In this document: piece by piece, positions 52,817-62,081 of the stretch
How the letters are laid out: each line of letters begins with the position of its first letter
Position numbering within the stretch: the first letter of the stretch is position 1
Source: Polynucleobacter sp.
GTDB lineage: Bacteria; Pseudomonadota; Gammaproteobacteria; Burkholderiales; Burkholderiaceae
Assembly (NCBI GenBank): GCA_024642065.1
Contig: JAHEBW010000044.1
Location: 1 to 64,000 of the forward strand
Reading direction: 5' to 3'
Length of the DNA: 64,000 nt
Program-made: the position numbers and the translations under genes
The notes under the pieces: model-generated
Database searches by the model: none
What the model was told of the DNA's origin: nothing
The model's input: only the letters and a program-made list of their open reading frames with translations

Positions 52817-52833
52817 CTTAAGGTCAGCTTAAT
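52817..52833. promoter_or_regulatory. PmrA-box-like direct repeat CTTAAG-N5-CTTAAT upstream of dsbD
   Basis: CTTAAG GTCAG CTTAAT in the apbE-dsbD intergenic region. Confidence 0.65.
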
Positions 52834-52867
52834 TTTCACATTCTATATTGTTAACTATAGACATTTA

Positions 52868-54679
52868 ATGGTTAATAATATGAAGCAAATTAAGAAACTC
52901 CTCCTTGTATTTTTGGTCTTTATACCTCAATTAATTTGGGCTTCAGACAATTTTTTGTCTCCAGAGCAGGCATTCAGTGTTAAATGGCAGATCAATACTG
53001 ATTCAGTAGTTGTTAATTTTCAGATTGCTGAAGGTTATTATTTGTATAAGTCAAGTATCTCAGCTAAAGCTGGAAAAGATTCTGAAAGTATTCAATTGAA
53101 GTTGCCTCAGGGTACTAATATTTATGACAAGATTTTTAATAAGAATTTAGAGGTTTATCCCACTAGTTTTTCTTTTGAGATTCCGAACACGTCTTATACA
53201 AAAAATATTTCATACATTGATTTAACATATCAAGGATGCGCAAAAGAGGGTTTGTGTTATCCACCAGAAACAATGCGTATTAGTTCTATCGGAAGACAAG
53301 GGCAGGTCAATAATTCTGATGTGTTTCAACCCCAAAATAACAATGTAGCATTATCTAATTCTGGCGAAGCTTCTGACCCAACATTCATTCAGAGTATTTT
53401 GGTGTCAGATAAGATTTGGAAAATTATTATAAGTTTTATTGTTTTTGGAGTGTTATTGTCATTCACGCCATGTGTTTTACCGATGATACCAATCTTATCT
53501 TCCATAATCATTGGTAAGTCGGGTGATGTTGATAGAAAAGCTTCGAGATCCCACCCAACTCTAATGGCTGTCTCATATAGCGCTGGCATGATAACTGTTT
53601 ATACAGGTATGGGTATTGTTGCTGGCTTATTAGGTGAAAGCTTGTCAATTTATTTGCAGCAACCATATGTGCTAATTACATTCGCAACGATGATATTCAT
53701 TTTTGGATTATCTATGCTTGATGTAATTAAATTTGAAATGCCGGGCTTTCTCCAAAATAAGCTTCTCGATGTTAGTTCTAAAGCATCTGGAGGACGGGTT
53801 CTACCTGTATTTATTATGGGGGCGGTTTCATCTCTGATTATTGGCCCCTGTGTTGCCGGACCATTGGCTGGAACTCTTATATACATTGGGCAAACCAAAG
53901 ATGTGATGGTAGGTGGGGCTGCATTATTTTCAATGGCTTTGGGTATGAGCGTTCCCTTAATTTTGACTGGAATGTCTGCGAATCATTTTCTTCCAAAGGT
54001 GGGACCTTGGATGATTCAAGTAAAAAGTTTTTTTGGTTTTATGTTGTTTGCAATTGCATTATGGATGCTTGTGCCAGTAATACCGGTAAGTTTATTGATG
54101 TTCTTGCTGGGGTTGTATGCAATATTAGCTGCAACATATCTAGGGATATTTAAGAAAATATCAGCGGAATCAACATTCTTAGAGAAGCTATTAAAAATAT
54201 CATCTGTAATGTTTTTTTTCATAGGCATTTCTCAGTGGGTGGGACTTGCCGCAGGAAACGAAAACATTATTAGACCACTAAGTCAGATTGCAATAGTAAA
54301 AGATAGTAATATTCTCATGGAATCTAGAACCCAGTCTGTAAAGTCAGTCGCAGAATTAGATCATCTAATCAAAGTAAGTAAGCAGCCTATAATTTTAGAC
54401 TTCTATGCTGATTGGTGTGTTTCATGTAAGGAGTTGGAGGTTAAAACTTTTGCAGATGATCGCGTTATAAATGCTCTAGAAAATTTCAAAAAAATTAAAG
54501 TTGATGTGACGCAGATCAATGTTGACTCAAGAACACTGCTCAAAAAATATGAATTATATGGACCGCCTGCCATACTATTTGTGAGTAGTGAGGGCAAGTT
54601 GATAAATAGCAAGAAGATTATTGGGTTTATTGAGCCTGATAAGTTAGCTAAACATTTACAGACAGTTCAAAATAATTGA
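52868..54679 (+). CDS. dsbD: Thiol:disulfide interchange protein DsbD
   Basis: N-terminal DsbD domain with YQGCAKEGLCYPP; FTPCVLPMIPILSSIIIG; C-terminal FYADWCVSCKELEVKTF. Confidence 0.95.
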   Translation: MVNNMKQIKKLLLVFLVFIPQLIWASDNFLSPEQAFSVKWQINTDSVVVNFQIAEGYYLYKSSISAKAGKDSESIQLKLPQGTNIYDKIFNKNLEVYPTSFSFEIPNTSYTKNISYIDLTYQGCAKEGLCYPPETMRISSIGRQGQVNNSDVFQPQNNNVALSNSGEASDPTFIQSILVSDKIWKIIISFIVFGVLLSFTPCVLPMIPILSSIIIGKSGDVDRKASRSHPTLMAVSYSAGMITVYTGMGIVAGLLGESLSIYLQQPYVLITFATMIFIFGLSMLDVIKFEMPGFLQNKLLDVSSKASGGRVLPVFIMGAVSSLIIGPCVAGPLAGTLIYIGQTKDVMVGGAALFSMALGMSVPLILTGMSANHFLPKVGPWMIQVKSFFGFMLFAIALWMLVPVIPVSLLMFLLGLYAILAATYLGIFKKISAESTFLEKLLKISSVMFFFIGISQWVGLAAGNENIIRPLSQIAIVKDSNILMESRTQSVKSVAELDHLIKVSKQPIILDFYADWCVSCKELEVKTFADDRVINALENFKKIKVDVTQINVDSRTLLKKYELYGPPAILFVSSEGKLINSKKIIGFIEPDKLAKHLQTVQNN

Positions 54680-54688
54680 GAGATAGAC

Positions 54689-56584
54689 ATGCCATCATAT
54701 ACAGGAACGGATACAGCAAATACTTGGGTGGTGCCACGATATGGTACAAGTACATCAATTAATTATTATGATGGATTGGGTGGTACTGATACATTAAGTT
54801 TTGATCGTTTGCTTAGATCAAAATTTTCTATTACTAAAGATGCTACAACTGGTGTAATTAGTATTGACACAATTGGGACAGCAAGCTCTTATTTCCATAT
54901 GAGATTAACTAATGTGGAAATTGTCACATTTAACAAGGGTGCAGATGTTGTTAACTTATTAACAATGTTTGCAGGAGCTGCGGATACGACGGCACCAACG
55001 GTGAGCAGTTTTAGTCCTACAGATGGCGCAACAGGTGTTGCGGTGGGTAGTAATATTGTGTTGACCTTTAGTGAGGCGATCCAAAAAGGTACAACGGGAA
55101 CTATTTATTTACGTTCTGGTTCTGCAACGGGTCCGGTGGTTGAGTCATTTGGTGTAAGTAGTGGCTTAGTGACTATCTCAGGATCTACCTTAACCATTAA
55201 TCCTGCGAATAATTTATCGAATGGCACACAGTATTTTGTGACATTTGATTCGGGTGCGATTAAGGATGCTGCTGGGAATGCATACGCAGGAACTTCAATA
55301 TATGACTTTACAACAGTAGATGCTGCGGATACGACGGCACCAACGGTGAGCAGTTTTAGTCCTACAGATGGCGCAACAGGTGTTGCGGTGGGTAGTAATA
55401 TTGTGTTGACCTTTAGTGAGGCGATCCAAAAAGGTACAACGGGAACTATTTATTTACGTTCTGGTTCTGCAACGGGTCCGGTGGTTGAGTCATTTGGTGT
55501 AAGTAGTGACTTAGTGACTATCTCAGGATCTACCTTAACCATTAATCCTGCGAATAATTTAGCTTACAACAAAAAGTACTTTGTGACTTTAGATGCCGGT
55601 TCTATAGCTGATGAATCAGGAAATGCAATAAGAAAAATTGCTACTTATGATTTTAAAACTGGTAAGGATGTTAATGCTCCTGAAGTTATCAATTTTTCGC
55701 CCGAATTTCATGGTGAAAATATTTCTGAGCAGTCTGACATTGTTTTGACTTTTAGTGAAGCAATTAAATTTGGGGGAAAAGGTAAGATTCAGATAAGAAT
55801 AGGTGATGAAAATGGCGAGCTAATTTCTGTGCTGACTTCTAAGTCCTCGGGCATTTCAATTTCTGGTAATGATCTGCGCATAAGTGCTGCGGATATTTTG
55901 GAATTTCAGACAACTTATTGTGTCGTCATTCAAAATGGGTTTGTTAAGGATTATGCTGGTAATTCTTATTCTGGATCGTCAAACTATACATTTACTACTG
56001 AAAATGATGTAACAGCACCTGAACTTTTGTCAATTTCATCATCCAGCGATGATGAATATTCTCCTGGTACTCAGATTGAATTAACCTTTAGTGAGTCTAT
56101 AGTCGTTGGGGATGGTTCACTGGAGATTATTAATTCAGATCTTGGTTATTCATATTTGTTTGATTTGGGTGATGAGAATTCAATTTCGATTGACGAAAAT
56201 CAACTATCTCTTGTGCTACCTGAAGATTTGATTGGTGGTAATGAATATCACTTAATGCTTAATTCTGGAGTTATCCAAGACTTGCACTCGAATCAGCAAG
56301 CTTTAGTTGATGTATTGATATCGATCCCTTTATCCGATTCAGATGATGATTCGGATGATGATTCAGATGATGATTCAGATGAATTTGTAAGGCTTTTAAA
56401 GCTTAATTATGAAGATCTTCAGGTTGGCAAAGCAAATGGCAACTTTGAAAGGTCTAATGATGTTTACTATAAGCACACGGAAAGGTTTTTCGATACACAT
56501 GAATCAAGTGCAATTTACTCTGATTCTGCAGAGATTCAAAAAAATGATTATGATGGATTAATTAAAATACAGTTTGTGATTTAA
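54689..56584 (+). CDS. Secreted/surface protein with SbsA-type Ig-like repeats and an acidic SDDD tract
   Basis: Repeats of DTTAPTVSSFSPTDGATGVAVGSNIVLTFSEAIQKGTTGTIYLRSG...; SDSDDDSDDDSDDDSDEF. Confidence 0.88.
   Translation: MPSYTGTDTANTWVVPRYGTSTSINYYDGLGGTDTLSFDRLLRSKFSITKDATTGVISIDTIGTASSYFHMRLTNVEIVTFNKGADVVNLLTMFAGAADTTAPTVSSFSPTDGATGVAVGSNIVLTFSEAIQKGTTGTIYLRSGSATGPVVESFGVSSGLVTISGSTLTINPANNLSNGTQYFVTFDSGAIKDAAGNAYAGTSIYDFTTVDAADTTAPTVSSFSPTDGATGVAVGSNIVLTFSEAIQKGTTGTIYLRSGSATGPVVESFGVSSDLVTISGSTLTINPANNLAYNKKYFVTLDAGSIADESGNAIRKIATYDFKTGKDVNAPEVINFSPEFHGENISEQSDIVLTFSEAIKFGGKGKIQIRIGDENGELISVLTSKSSGISISGNDLRISAADILEFQTTYCVVIQNGFVKDYAGNSYSGSSNYTFTTENDVTAPELLSISSSSDDEYSPGTQIELTFSESIVVGDGSLEIINSDLGYSYLFDLGDENSISIDENQLSLVLPEDLIGGNEYHLMLNSGVIQDLHSNQQALVDVLISIPLSDSDDDSDDDSDDDSDEFVRLLKLNYEDLQVGKANGNFERSNDVYYKHTERFFDTHESSAIYSDSAEIQKNDYDGLIKIQFVI
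54977..55216 (+). repeat. 240-nt direct repeat, copy 1
   Basis: Matches 55322-55561 with one visible mismatch (GGC vs GAC). Confidence 0.92.
55322..55561 (+). repeat. 240-nt direct repeat, copy 2
   Basis: Offset 345 nt (115 codons) from copy 1. Confidence 0.92.
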
Positions 56585-56624
56585 TTTTTACGGACTTGGT
56601 TCTAGCCATAACGGTGGGAAGTTT

Positions 56625-58544
56625 ATGCGAAAAAAAGGAAAGCTATTCCTTGATGATTTCTCTGCTATAAATAGTCTTGATGATTATTTTAATGATCATC
56701 AACTATTGCGTTCGACTCGAGTTGTTAGAGATATTGCGGCATCTAATAAGACAACAGCAGTGGCAGTGATGAACCAACCTTTTTCGAGTGTTATCGATAA
56801 GGCTAGTGATGTTGACTGGGTCAAGTTAAATTTGTCTGCCGGCCATATTTATCAAATTGATTTGCGTGGCTTAGATACTGGTCATGGGACTCTTAGTGAT
56901 CCTTTTATTAAGGGAATTTATGGCTCTAATGGAAAATCCTTAGGCGCGATTTACTCTGATGATGATTCGGGTGAAGGGCGTAATGCTCACTTAACATTCG
57001 CACCAACAACGTCTGGAATTTATTATGTAGCAGCAGCGGCTTATGGAAAGCTGACAGGAAGCTATTCTCTATTGGTTAGTGAAGACTTAACTGCTCCTAC
57101 ATTGACTTCAATTCAACCAATCCAAGATGGTGCGGTAGCAGTAAATACAAATATCACTATTCAATTTTCTGAGGTTGTGGAAGCCGCTGGTGGCAGTATT
57201 CATATTATTGGCGATGATGGTCATCAGATTAATATCCTTGCTTTAGATATCAATCAAGTTCAAATTGTTGGGCAGCAAGTCACAATTAATCCCTCTATAA
57301 ATTTACATCCAGGTATAACCTATACAGTGTCATTAGATGCTAATGCATTTAAAGATTCATCTGGTAATGCCCATATTGGACTTGCTCGTGGAGTTTATGA
57401 ATTTACAACTGAAGTAAATTCAGATCTATCCAGTAGTTTGTCAGACTGGACAATAATGGTCTACATGGCTGCTGATAACGATTTGGAATCATATGCTCTA
57501 TCAGATATGAATGAATTAGAGCAAATTGCAAATTTGTCTGGTTTATCAATTACAGCGCTACTTGATCGGTCAACCAGTTATGATTCAACTAATGGCAATT
57601 GGTCTGATACTCGTGTAGGTGCAGTCCAAGCTGACTCAAGTTCAAGTGTAATTAGTTTTACCTCTGAAAATTCATGGGGGGAATTGGATACTGGTAATTC
57701 ACAAACATTGACTGACTTTATTTTATGGTCGGTCGAAAATCGACCCGCTGAAAATTATGCTCTTGTCATTTGGAATCATGGTGGCGGCATTGATGGTATT
57801 GCTTGGGATGACTCTTCAAATGGCTATTTGACCATGAATGAGATTAGTAGGTCTTTAAATACCGCTATTTCAAGCAGGACTGATGATAATCTGGATAAGT
57901 TTGGTTTGATTGCGATGGATGCATGTTTGATGGGTATGATTGAAGTTGCATACCCACTCACAGGCATGGCGGAGTATGTGGTTTTATCTGAAGAATTAGT
58001 TCCAGGCACTGGCTTTGCATATGATGATTGGTTGAGTGTATTTTCATCTTCGGATGTAACTCCTTTGCAGTTGGGTGACGCAGCATTGAATAGCTATGCC
58101 AATGAATATGCTTGGGATTCCGATATTACTTTATCAAATTTAGATATGTCACAGATGGGTGTGCTGGTTGATTCCTTGAATCAGTTTACACAGTTAGCGA
58201 TTAATGCCAACTCAAGAGACTTGAAAGCAATATCAAAAGCTGTAGCCGGTGCAAGAGATTACCCAAGTGATCAAAGTTATGATTTTGCTGATTTAGGTCA
58301 CGCTATGGATCTGATTTCTACTGGTCGAAGTGTGACGAACATGGCATTAAAAAATGCTGCAAGTGCAGTCAGTGATGCTGTCGATTTGCTAGTTCACGCA
58401 GAGGTTGGTACGGTCAGTCAAGCATCTGGAGTAAGCATTTATTTGCCTTATGGAAATGAATTAATTTCTTCTACTTATAATTCAAGTAGCTATACATTTC
58501 TTCAGGCGGTACCTCTTTGGGATGATTTTTTGAGGGTTATCTAA
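56625..58544 (+). CDS. Clostripain-like (C11) cysteine peptidase with PPC-like and Ig-like N-terminal domains
   Basis: WTIMVYMAADNDLESYALSDMNELEQI, ALVIWNHGGGIDGIAWD, LIAMDACLMGMIEVAYPL; upstream FSEVVEAAGGSIHII Ig-like repeat. Confidence 0.9.
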   Translation: MRKKGKLFLDDFSAINSLDDYFNDHQLLRSTRVVRDIAASNKTTAVAVMNQPFSSVIDKASDVDWVKLNLSAGHIYQIDLRGLDTGHGTLSDPFIKGIYGSNGKSLGAIYSDDDSGEGRNAHLTFAPTTSGIYYVAAAAYGKLTGSYSLLVSEDLTAPTLTSIQPIQDGAVAVNTNITIQFSEVVEAAGGSIHIIGDDGHQINILALDINQVQIVGQQVTINPSINLHPGITYTVSLDANAFKDSSGNAHIGLARGVYEFTTEVNSDLSSSLSDWTIMVYMAADNDLESYALSDMNELEQIANLSGLSITALLDRSTSYDSTNGNWSDTRVGAVQADSSSSVISFTSENSWGELDTGNSQTLTDFILWSVENRPAENYALVIWNHGGGIDGIAWDDSSNGYLTMNEISRSLNTAISSRTDDNLDKFGLIAMDACLMGMIEVAYPLTGMAEYVVLSEELVPGTGFAYDDWLSVFSSSDVTPLQLGDAALNSYANEYAWDSDITLSNLDMSQMGVLVDSLNQFTQLAINANSRDLKAISKAVAGARDYPSDQSYDFADLGHAMDLISTGRSVTNMALKNAASAVSDAVDLLVHAEVGTVSQASGVSIYLPYGNELISSTYNSSSYTFLQAVPLWDDFLRVI

Positions 58545-58554
58545 GGCAACTGAA

Positions 58555-60441
58555 TCAGTAATTTAATGCTTGGATGACTCGTTTCGCACATTCTGTGACA
58601 GTATATTTTTCTGTGTCAAGTATGATGTCCGGGTTAATAGGTGCTTCATAGGATGAGTCTATGCCTGTAAAGTTTTTTATCAATCCCGCCCTCGCTTTTT
58701 TGTATAAGCCTTTGGGGTCACGCATTTCAGCGGTGCTTAAGGGTGTGTTGACATAAATCTCAAGAAACTCATTGGTGCTAAAAAGTGATCTTGCAAATTC
58801 ACGATCTTTTTGAAATGGCGATATCAGGGTGACTAAAACTATTAAGCCTGCATCAGCCATCAGCCTAGCAACTTCGGCCACTCGACGAATATTTTCAATC
58901 CGATCTGATTCTGTAAATCCTAAGTCTTTATTAAGTCCATGTCGGACATTATCACCATCAAGAATGTAGCAATGTTTTCCAAGTGAAAAAAGTTTCTCTT
59001 CGACTAAGTTTGCAATAGTACTTTTGCCTGATCCCGATAGTCCAGTAAACCACAACACTTTAGGTGTTTGATTCTTTATCTGTGAGCGCTCTTTTGAGGT
59101 TATTTTGAAATATTGAGGAACTATGTTTTGGGAGCGTCTGAGGGCGAAATCGATGACACCTGCACCAACGGTATTATTGGTAAGTTTATCAATCAAAATA
59201 AAACTACCAAGTGTGGAGTTATCTAGATAAGGTTCAAATACTAAATTTTGATCAGTATGAAGGTTGCATACAGATATTGAGTTTAATCCTAAGTAAGTAG
59301 CTGCAATATGCTCTAGGGTATTAACGTTGATGATGTATTTAATTTTTGTGATGGATGTGTTGACTGTTTTTGAACCACATTTAAGTAGGTATTGTCTTCC
59401 GGGGTGAAGTTCTTCTTCTGACATCCAGATGATTTTGGCTTCAAATTGGTCAGCAAGGATAGCTGGGTCATTTTTGGCGCAAATGACGTCACCGCGTGAA
59501 ATATCAATTTCCTCATCGAGTGTGATGGTGATGGCTTGGTTTTGTTGTGCACTTTTCAGTGGGCCATCTTTGGTAATAATCTCTTTAATTCGGGTGATTT
59601 TCCCTGAAGGCAATACCTGAATTTCATCGCCACATTGAATGCTTCCCGATGAAATGGTTCCTGCATATCCTCTGAAATTTGAATCCGGTCTGTTAACCCA
59701 CTGAACTGGCAATCTAAAGGACTGTTTGGAGACTTTTTTGCTGGGTGACACATTCTCTAAATGCTCAAGAAGTGTAGGGCCTTTGTGCCATGTCATATGG
59801 ATACTTCGCCTGGTAATATTGTCTCCGTTCAGAGCTGAGAGGGGTATAGGAGTGATATTTAGAAGCTTAATTTTTTTGGCAAATTGAACATACTCATGAG
59901 TCAATAAGTCGAATTGCTTTTGGGAGTAATCAACTAAATCCATTTTGTTGATAGCAAGAATAACTTCTTGAACGCCCATTAGTGAGGCTAAAAAACTATG
60001 CCGCTTGGTTTGAGTTAAAACCCCTTTGGTGGCATCTATCAGAACTATGGCTAGGTCAGCGGTTGATGCTCCGGTAATCATGTTTCTGGTGTATTGCTCA
60101 TGTCCAGGTGTATCAGCAACAATAAATTTTCTTTGGTCGGTGGAGAAGAATCGATAGGCAACATCAATCGTAATTCCTTGCTCCCTTTCGGCAGCCAATC
60201 CATCAACTAATAATGCAAAGTCAATCTTGTCTCCTTGCGTCCCCATTTTTTTTGAGTCAATTTCTAATGATTTCATCTGATCTTCAAAAATCATTTTTGA
60301 TTCGTATAAAAGGCGACCTATTAACGTACTTTTTCCGTCATCGACACTTCCGCATGTGATAAATCTCAATAGAGTTTTATTTTGTTGTGTTTTCAAGTAC
60401 CGGTGAAGGTCTTGACTTGTTTGATGATGGTTGATGTGCAT
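58555..60441 (-). CDS. cysNC: Bifunctional sulfate adenylyltransferase subunit 1 / adenylylsulfate kinase (CysNC)
   Basis: RFITCGSVDDGKSTLIGRLLYES, ADTPGHEQYTRNMITGAS; C-terminal LWFTGLSGSGKSTIANLVEEKL...DGDNVRHGLNKDLGF. Confidence 0.96.
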   Translation of the reverse strand: MHINHHQTSQDLHRYLKTQQNKTLLRFITCGSVDDGKSTLIGRLLYESKMIFEDQMKSLEIDSKKMGTQGDKIDFALLVDGLAAEREQGITIDVAYRFFSTDQRKFIVADTPGHEQYTRNMITGASTADLAIVLIDATKGVLTQTKRHSFLASLMGVQEVILAINKMDLVDYSQKQFDLLTHEYVQFAKKIKLLNITPIPLSALNGDNITRRSIHMTWHKGPTLLEHLENVSPSKKVSKQSFRLPVQWVNRPDSNFRGYAGTISSGSIQCGDEIQVLPSGKITRIKEIITKDGPLKSAQQNQAITITLDEEIDISRGDVICAKNDPAILADQFEAKIIWMSEEELHPGRQYLLKCGSKTVNTSITKIKYIINVNTLEHIAATYLGLNSISVCNLHTDQNLVFEPYLDNSTLGSFILIDKLTNNTVGAGVIDFALRRSQNIVPQYFKITSKERSQIKNQTPKVLWFTGLSGSGKSTIANLVEEKLFSLGKHCYILDGDNVRHGLNKDLGFTESDRIENIRRVAEVARLMADAGLIVLVTLISPFQKDREFARSLFSTNEFLEIYVNTPLSTAEMRDPKGLYKKARAGLIKNFTGIDSSYEAPINPDIILDTEKYTVTECAKRVIQALNY

Positions 60442-62000
60442 TAGAAATAACCTTCTTGCTTTTTCTTTTCCATAGAGGCATTGCTGTCATGGTCAATCAT
60501 GCGCCCCTGTCGTTCAGAGGTCTTGGATAGAAGCATTTCTTGAATGATTTCTGGCAATGTTGCTGCGTCAGAATCAATAGCGCCCGTTAATGGATAGCAA
60601 CCAAGCGTTCTAAATCGGACTCTTTTAATTTGAGGTATTTCCCCAGGATTTAGTGGTGTTCGATCATCATCCACCATGATCCAGGTATCATTTCTATAGA
60701 CTACTGGACGTTCTTTTGCGAAATACAGGGGGACAATTGGTATATTTTCTAAAAAGATATATTGCCAAATGTCCAGTTCTGTCCAGTTTGATAAAGGGAA
60801 TACTCTAATGGTCTCTCCATTATTCTTTCGGGTGTTATATAAATTCCAAAGCTCAGGCCTTTGATTTTTTGGATCCCAGCGATGCTGATCATTTCTAAAA
60901 GAAAAAATACGTTCTTTGGCGCGTGATTTTTCTTCATCACGGCGTGCGCCACCAAAAGCCACATCGAATTTATATCGATCGAGTGCTTGTTTTAGAGCTT
61001 CTGTTTTCATGATATCGGTATGAATTTGTGAGCCGTGCACAAATGGATTGATATCCTTATCGATGCCATCAGGATTTGTGTAGACAATTAATTCAAATCC
61101 ATACTCTTTAGCCATTTGATCTCTAAAGCGGTACATATCTTGAAATTTCCAACGCGTGTCTACGTGAAGAAGTGGAAATGGTAGCTTCGCAGGGTAAAAC
61201 GCTTTCATTGCTAAGTGCAACATCACGGCGCTGTCTTTGCCAATGGAGTAAAGCATGACAGGGTTGTTCGCCTCAGCGATTACTTCACGCATGATGTGGA
61301 TGCTTTCTGCTTCAAGCATCTCCAGGTGTGTTAGTTGATTAGAATTTTTGATGAGAGTATGGTTGGTAGGCTTTGAAATTGGTAGATGTGCGCCCTTTTT
61401 TTTGAGGGGCGTGGTGTGAATTTTAATTTTTCTCTGTAAGAGAGTTAGTTCTTGGCAATATTTTAAATCAGCAATATCTGTATGTATTTCATTAATCTGA
61501 TCATCCATACCCATTAATTTTTCACACATAAGCGTGTAATTGGTATCAACGGGTGGCTGATCATGAAAGCTCCACAAGTGCACCTTTTTAATCCGCGCGT
61601 GCAGTATGTGAAGACCTCTTATTTTGTCCTGTAGGGATTCAATTTGGCCTGAATTGTTGAGGCGAGTATTTTTTTTATGCCATTCAACCTTTTGAAGTAA
61701 TGAGAGAAATGATCGATGATTGATATTTTTGTTGTGATGTAATTCAAGAAATGTTTGCAACTCTGTTGCAGTAAAAATTTTTTCAGAATTAATTAATGCT
61801 TGTATACAGCTGGCGTCAAGCCAGAGAGATTCGAGTCTTGGTCGACCAGCATTAACTTTGGTTTCAATATTAGTCGAATAGTTCTTGTAGGCTGCAATAA
61901 TGGTTGGGCGACTCAAGCCCGTGACTTTGGCAATTTCAGATAGACTATTCCCGGCTAATTTCATCTGCAGGGCTTTTTGTTTAGCATTTATTTTGCTCAT
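60441..62000 (-). CDS. cysD: Sulfate adenylyltransferase subunit 2 (CysD) with ~222-aa N-terminal extension containing a predicted HTH
   Basis: CysD core [50 protein letters not shown]...; extension starts [58 protein letters not shown]. Confidence 0.93.
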   Translation of the reverse strand: MSKINAKQKALQMKLAGNSLSEIAKVTGLSRPTIIAAYKNYSTNIETKVNAGRPRLESLWLDASCIQALINSEKIFTATELQTFLELHHNKNINHRSFLSLLQKVEWHKKNTRLNNSGQIESLQDKIRGLHILHARIKKVHLWSFHDQPPVDTNYTLMCEKLMGMDDQINEIHTDIADLKYCQELTLLQRKIKIHTTPLKKKGAHLPISKPTNHTLIKNSNQLTHLEMLEAESIHIMREVIAEANNPVMLYSIGKDSAVMLHLAMKAFYPAKLPFPLLHVDTRWKFQDMYRFRDQMAKEYGFELIVYTNPDGIDKDINPFVHGSQIHTDIMKTEALKQALDRYKFDVAFGGARRDEEKSRAKERIFSFRNDQHRWDPKNQRPELWNLYNTRKNNGETIRVFPLSNWTELDIWQYIFLENIPIVPLYFAKERPVVYRNDTWIMVDDDRTPLNPGEIPQIKRVRFRTLGCYPLTGAIDSDAATLPEIIQEMLLSKTSERQGRMIDHDSNASMEKKKQEGYF

Positions 62001-62081
62001 GCTTAATTAAACATTATATTTTTTACTAGGTAAAGTTTTTAATTGTTAATTCTCATCGGGTGGTAATATCACGGACTACTT

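Noticed and set aside
56335-56383. GATGATGATTC(A/G) short tandem repeat as a CRISPR or satellite
   Set aside because: It is an in-frame Asp/Ser coding tract with no spacers.
61800-62000. Remnant IS630-type transposase upstream of cysD
   Set aside because: Only an HTH-like N-terminal portion is present; no DDE domain, terminal inverted repeats or target duplications seen, and the frame is open into CysD. Kept as a possible origin only.
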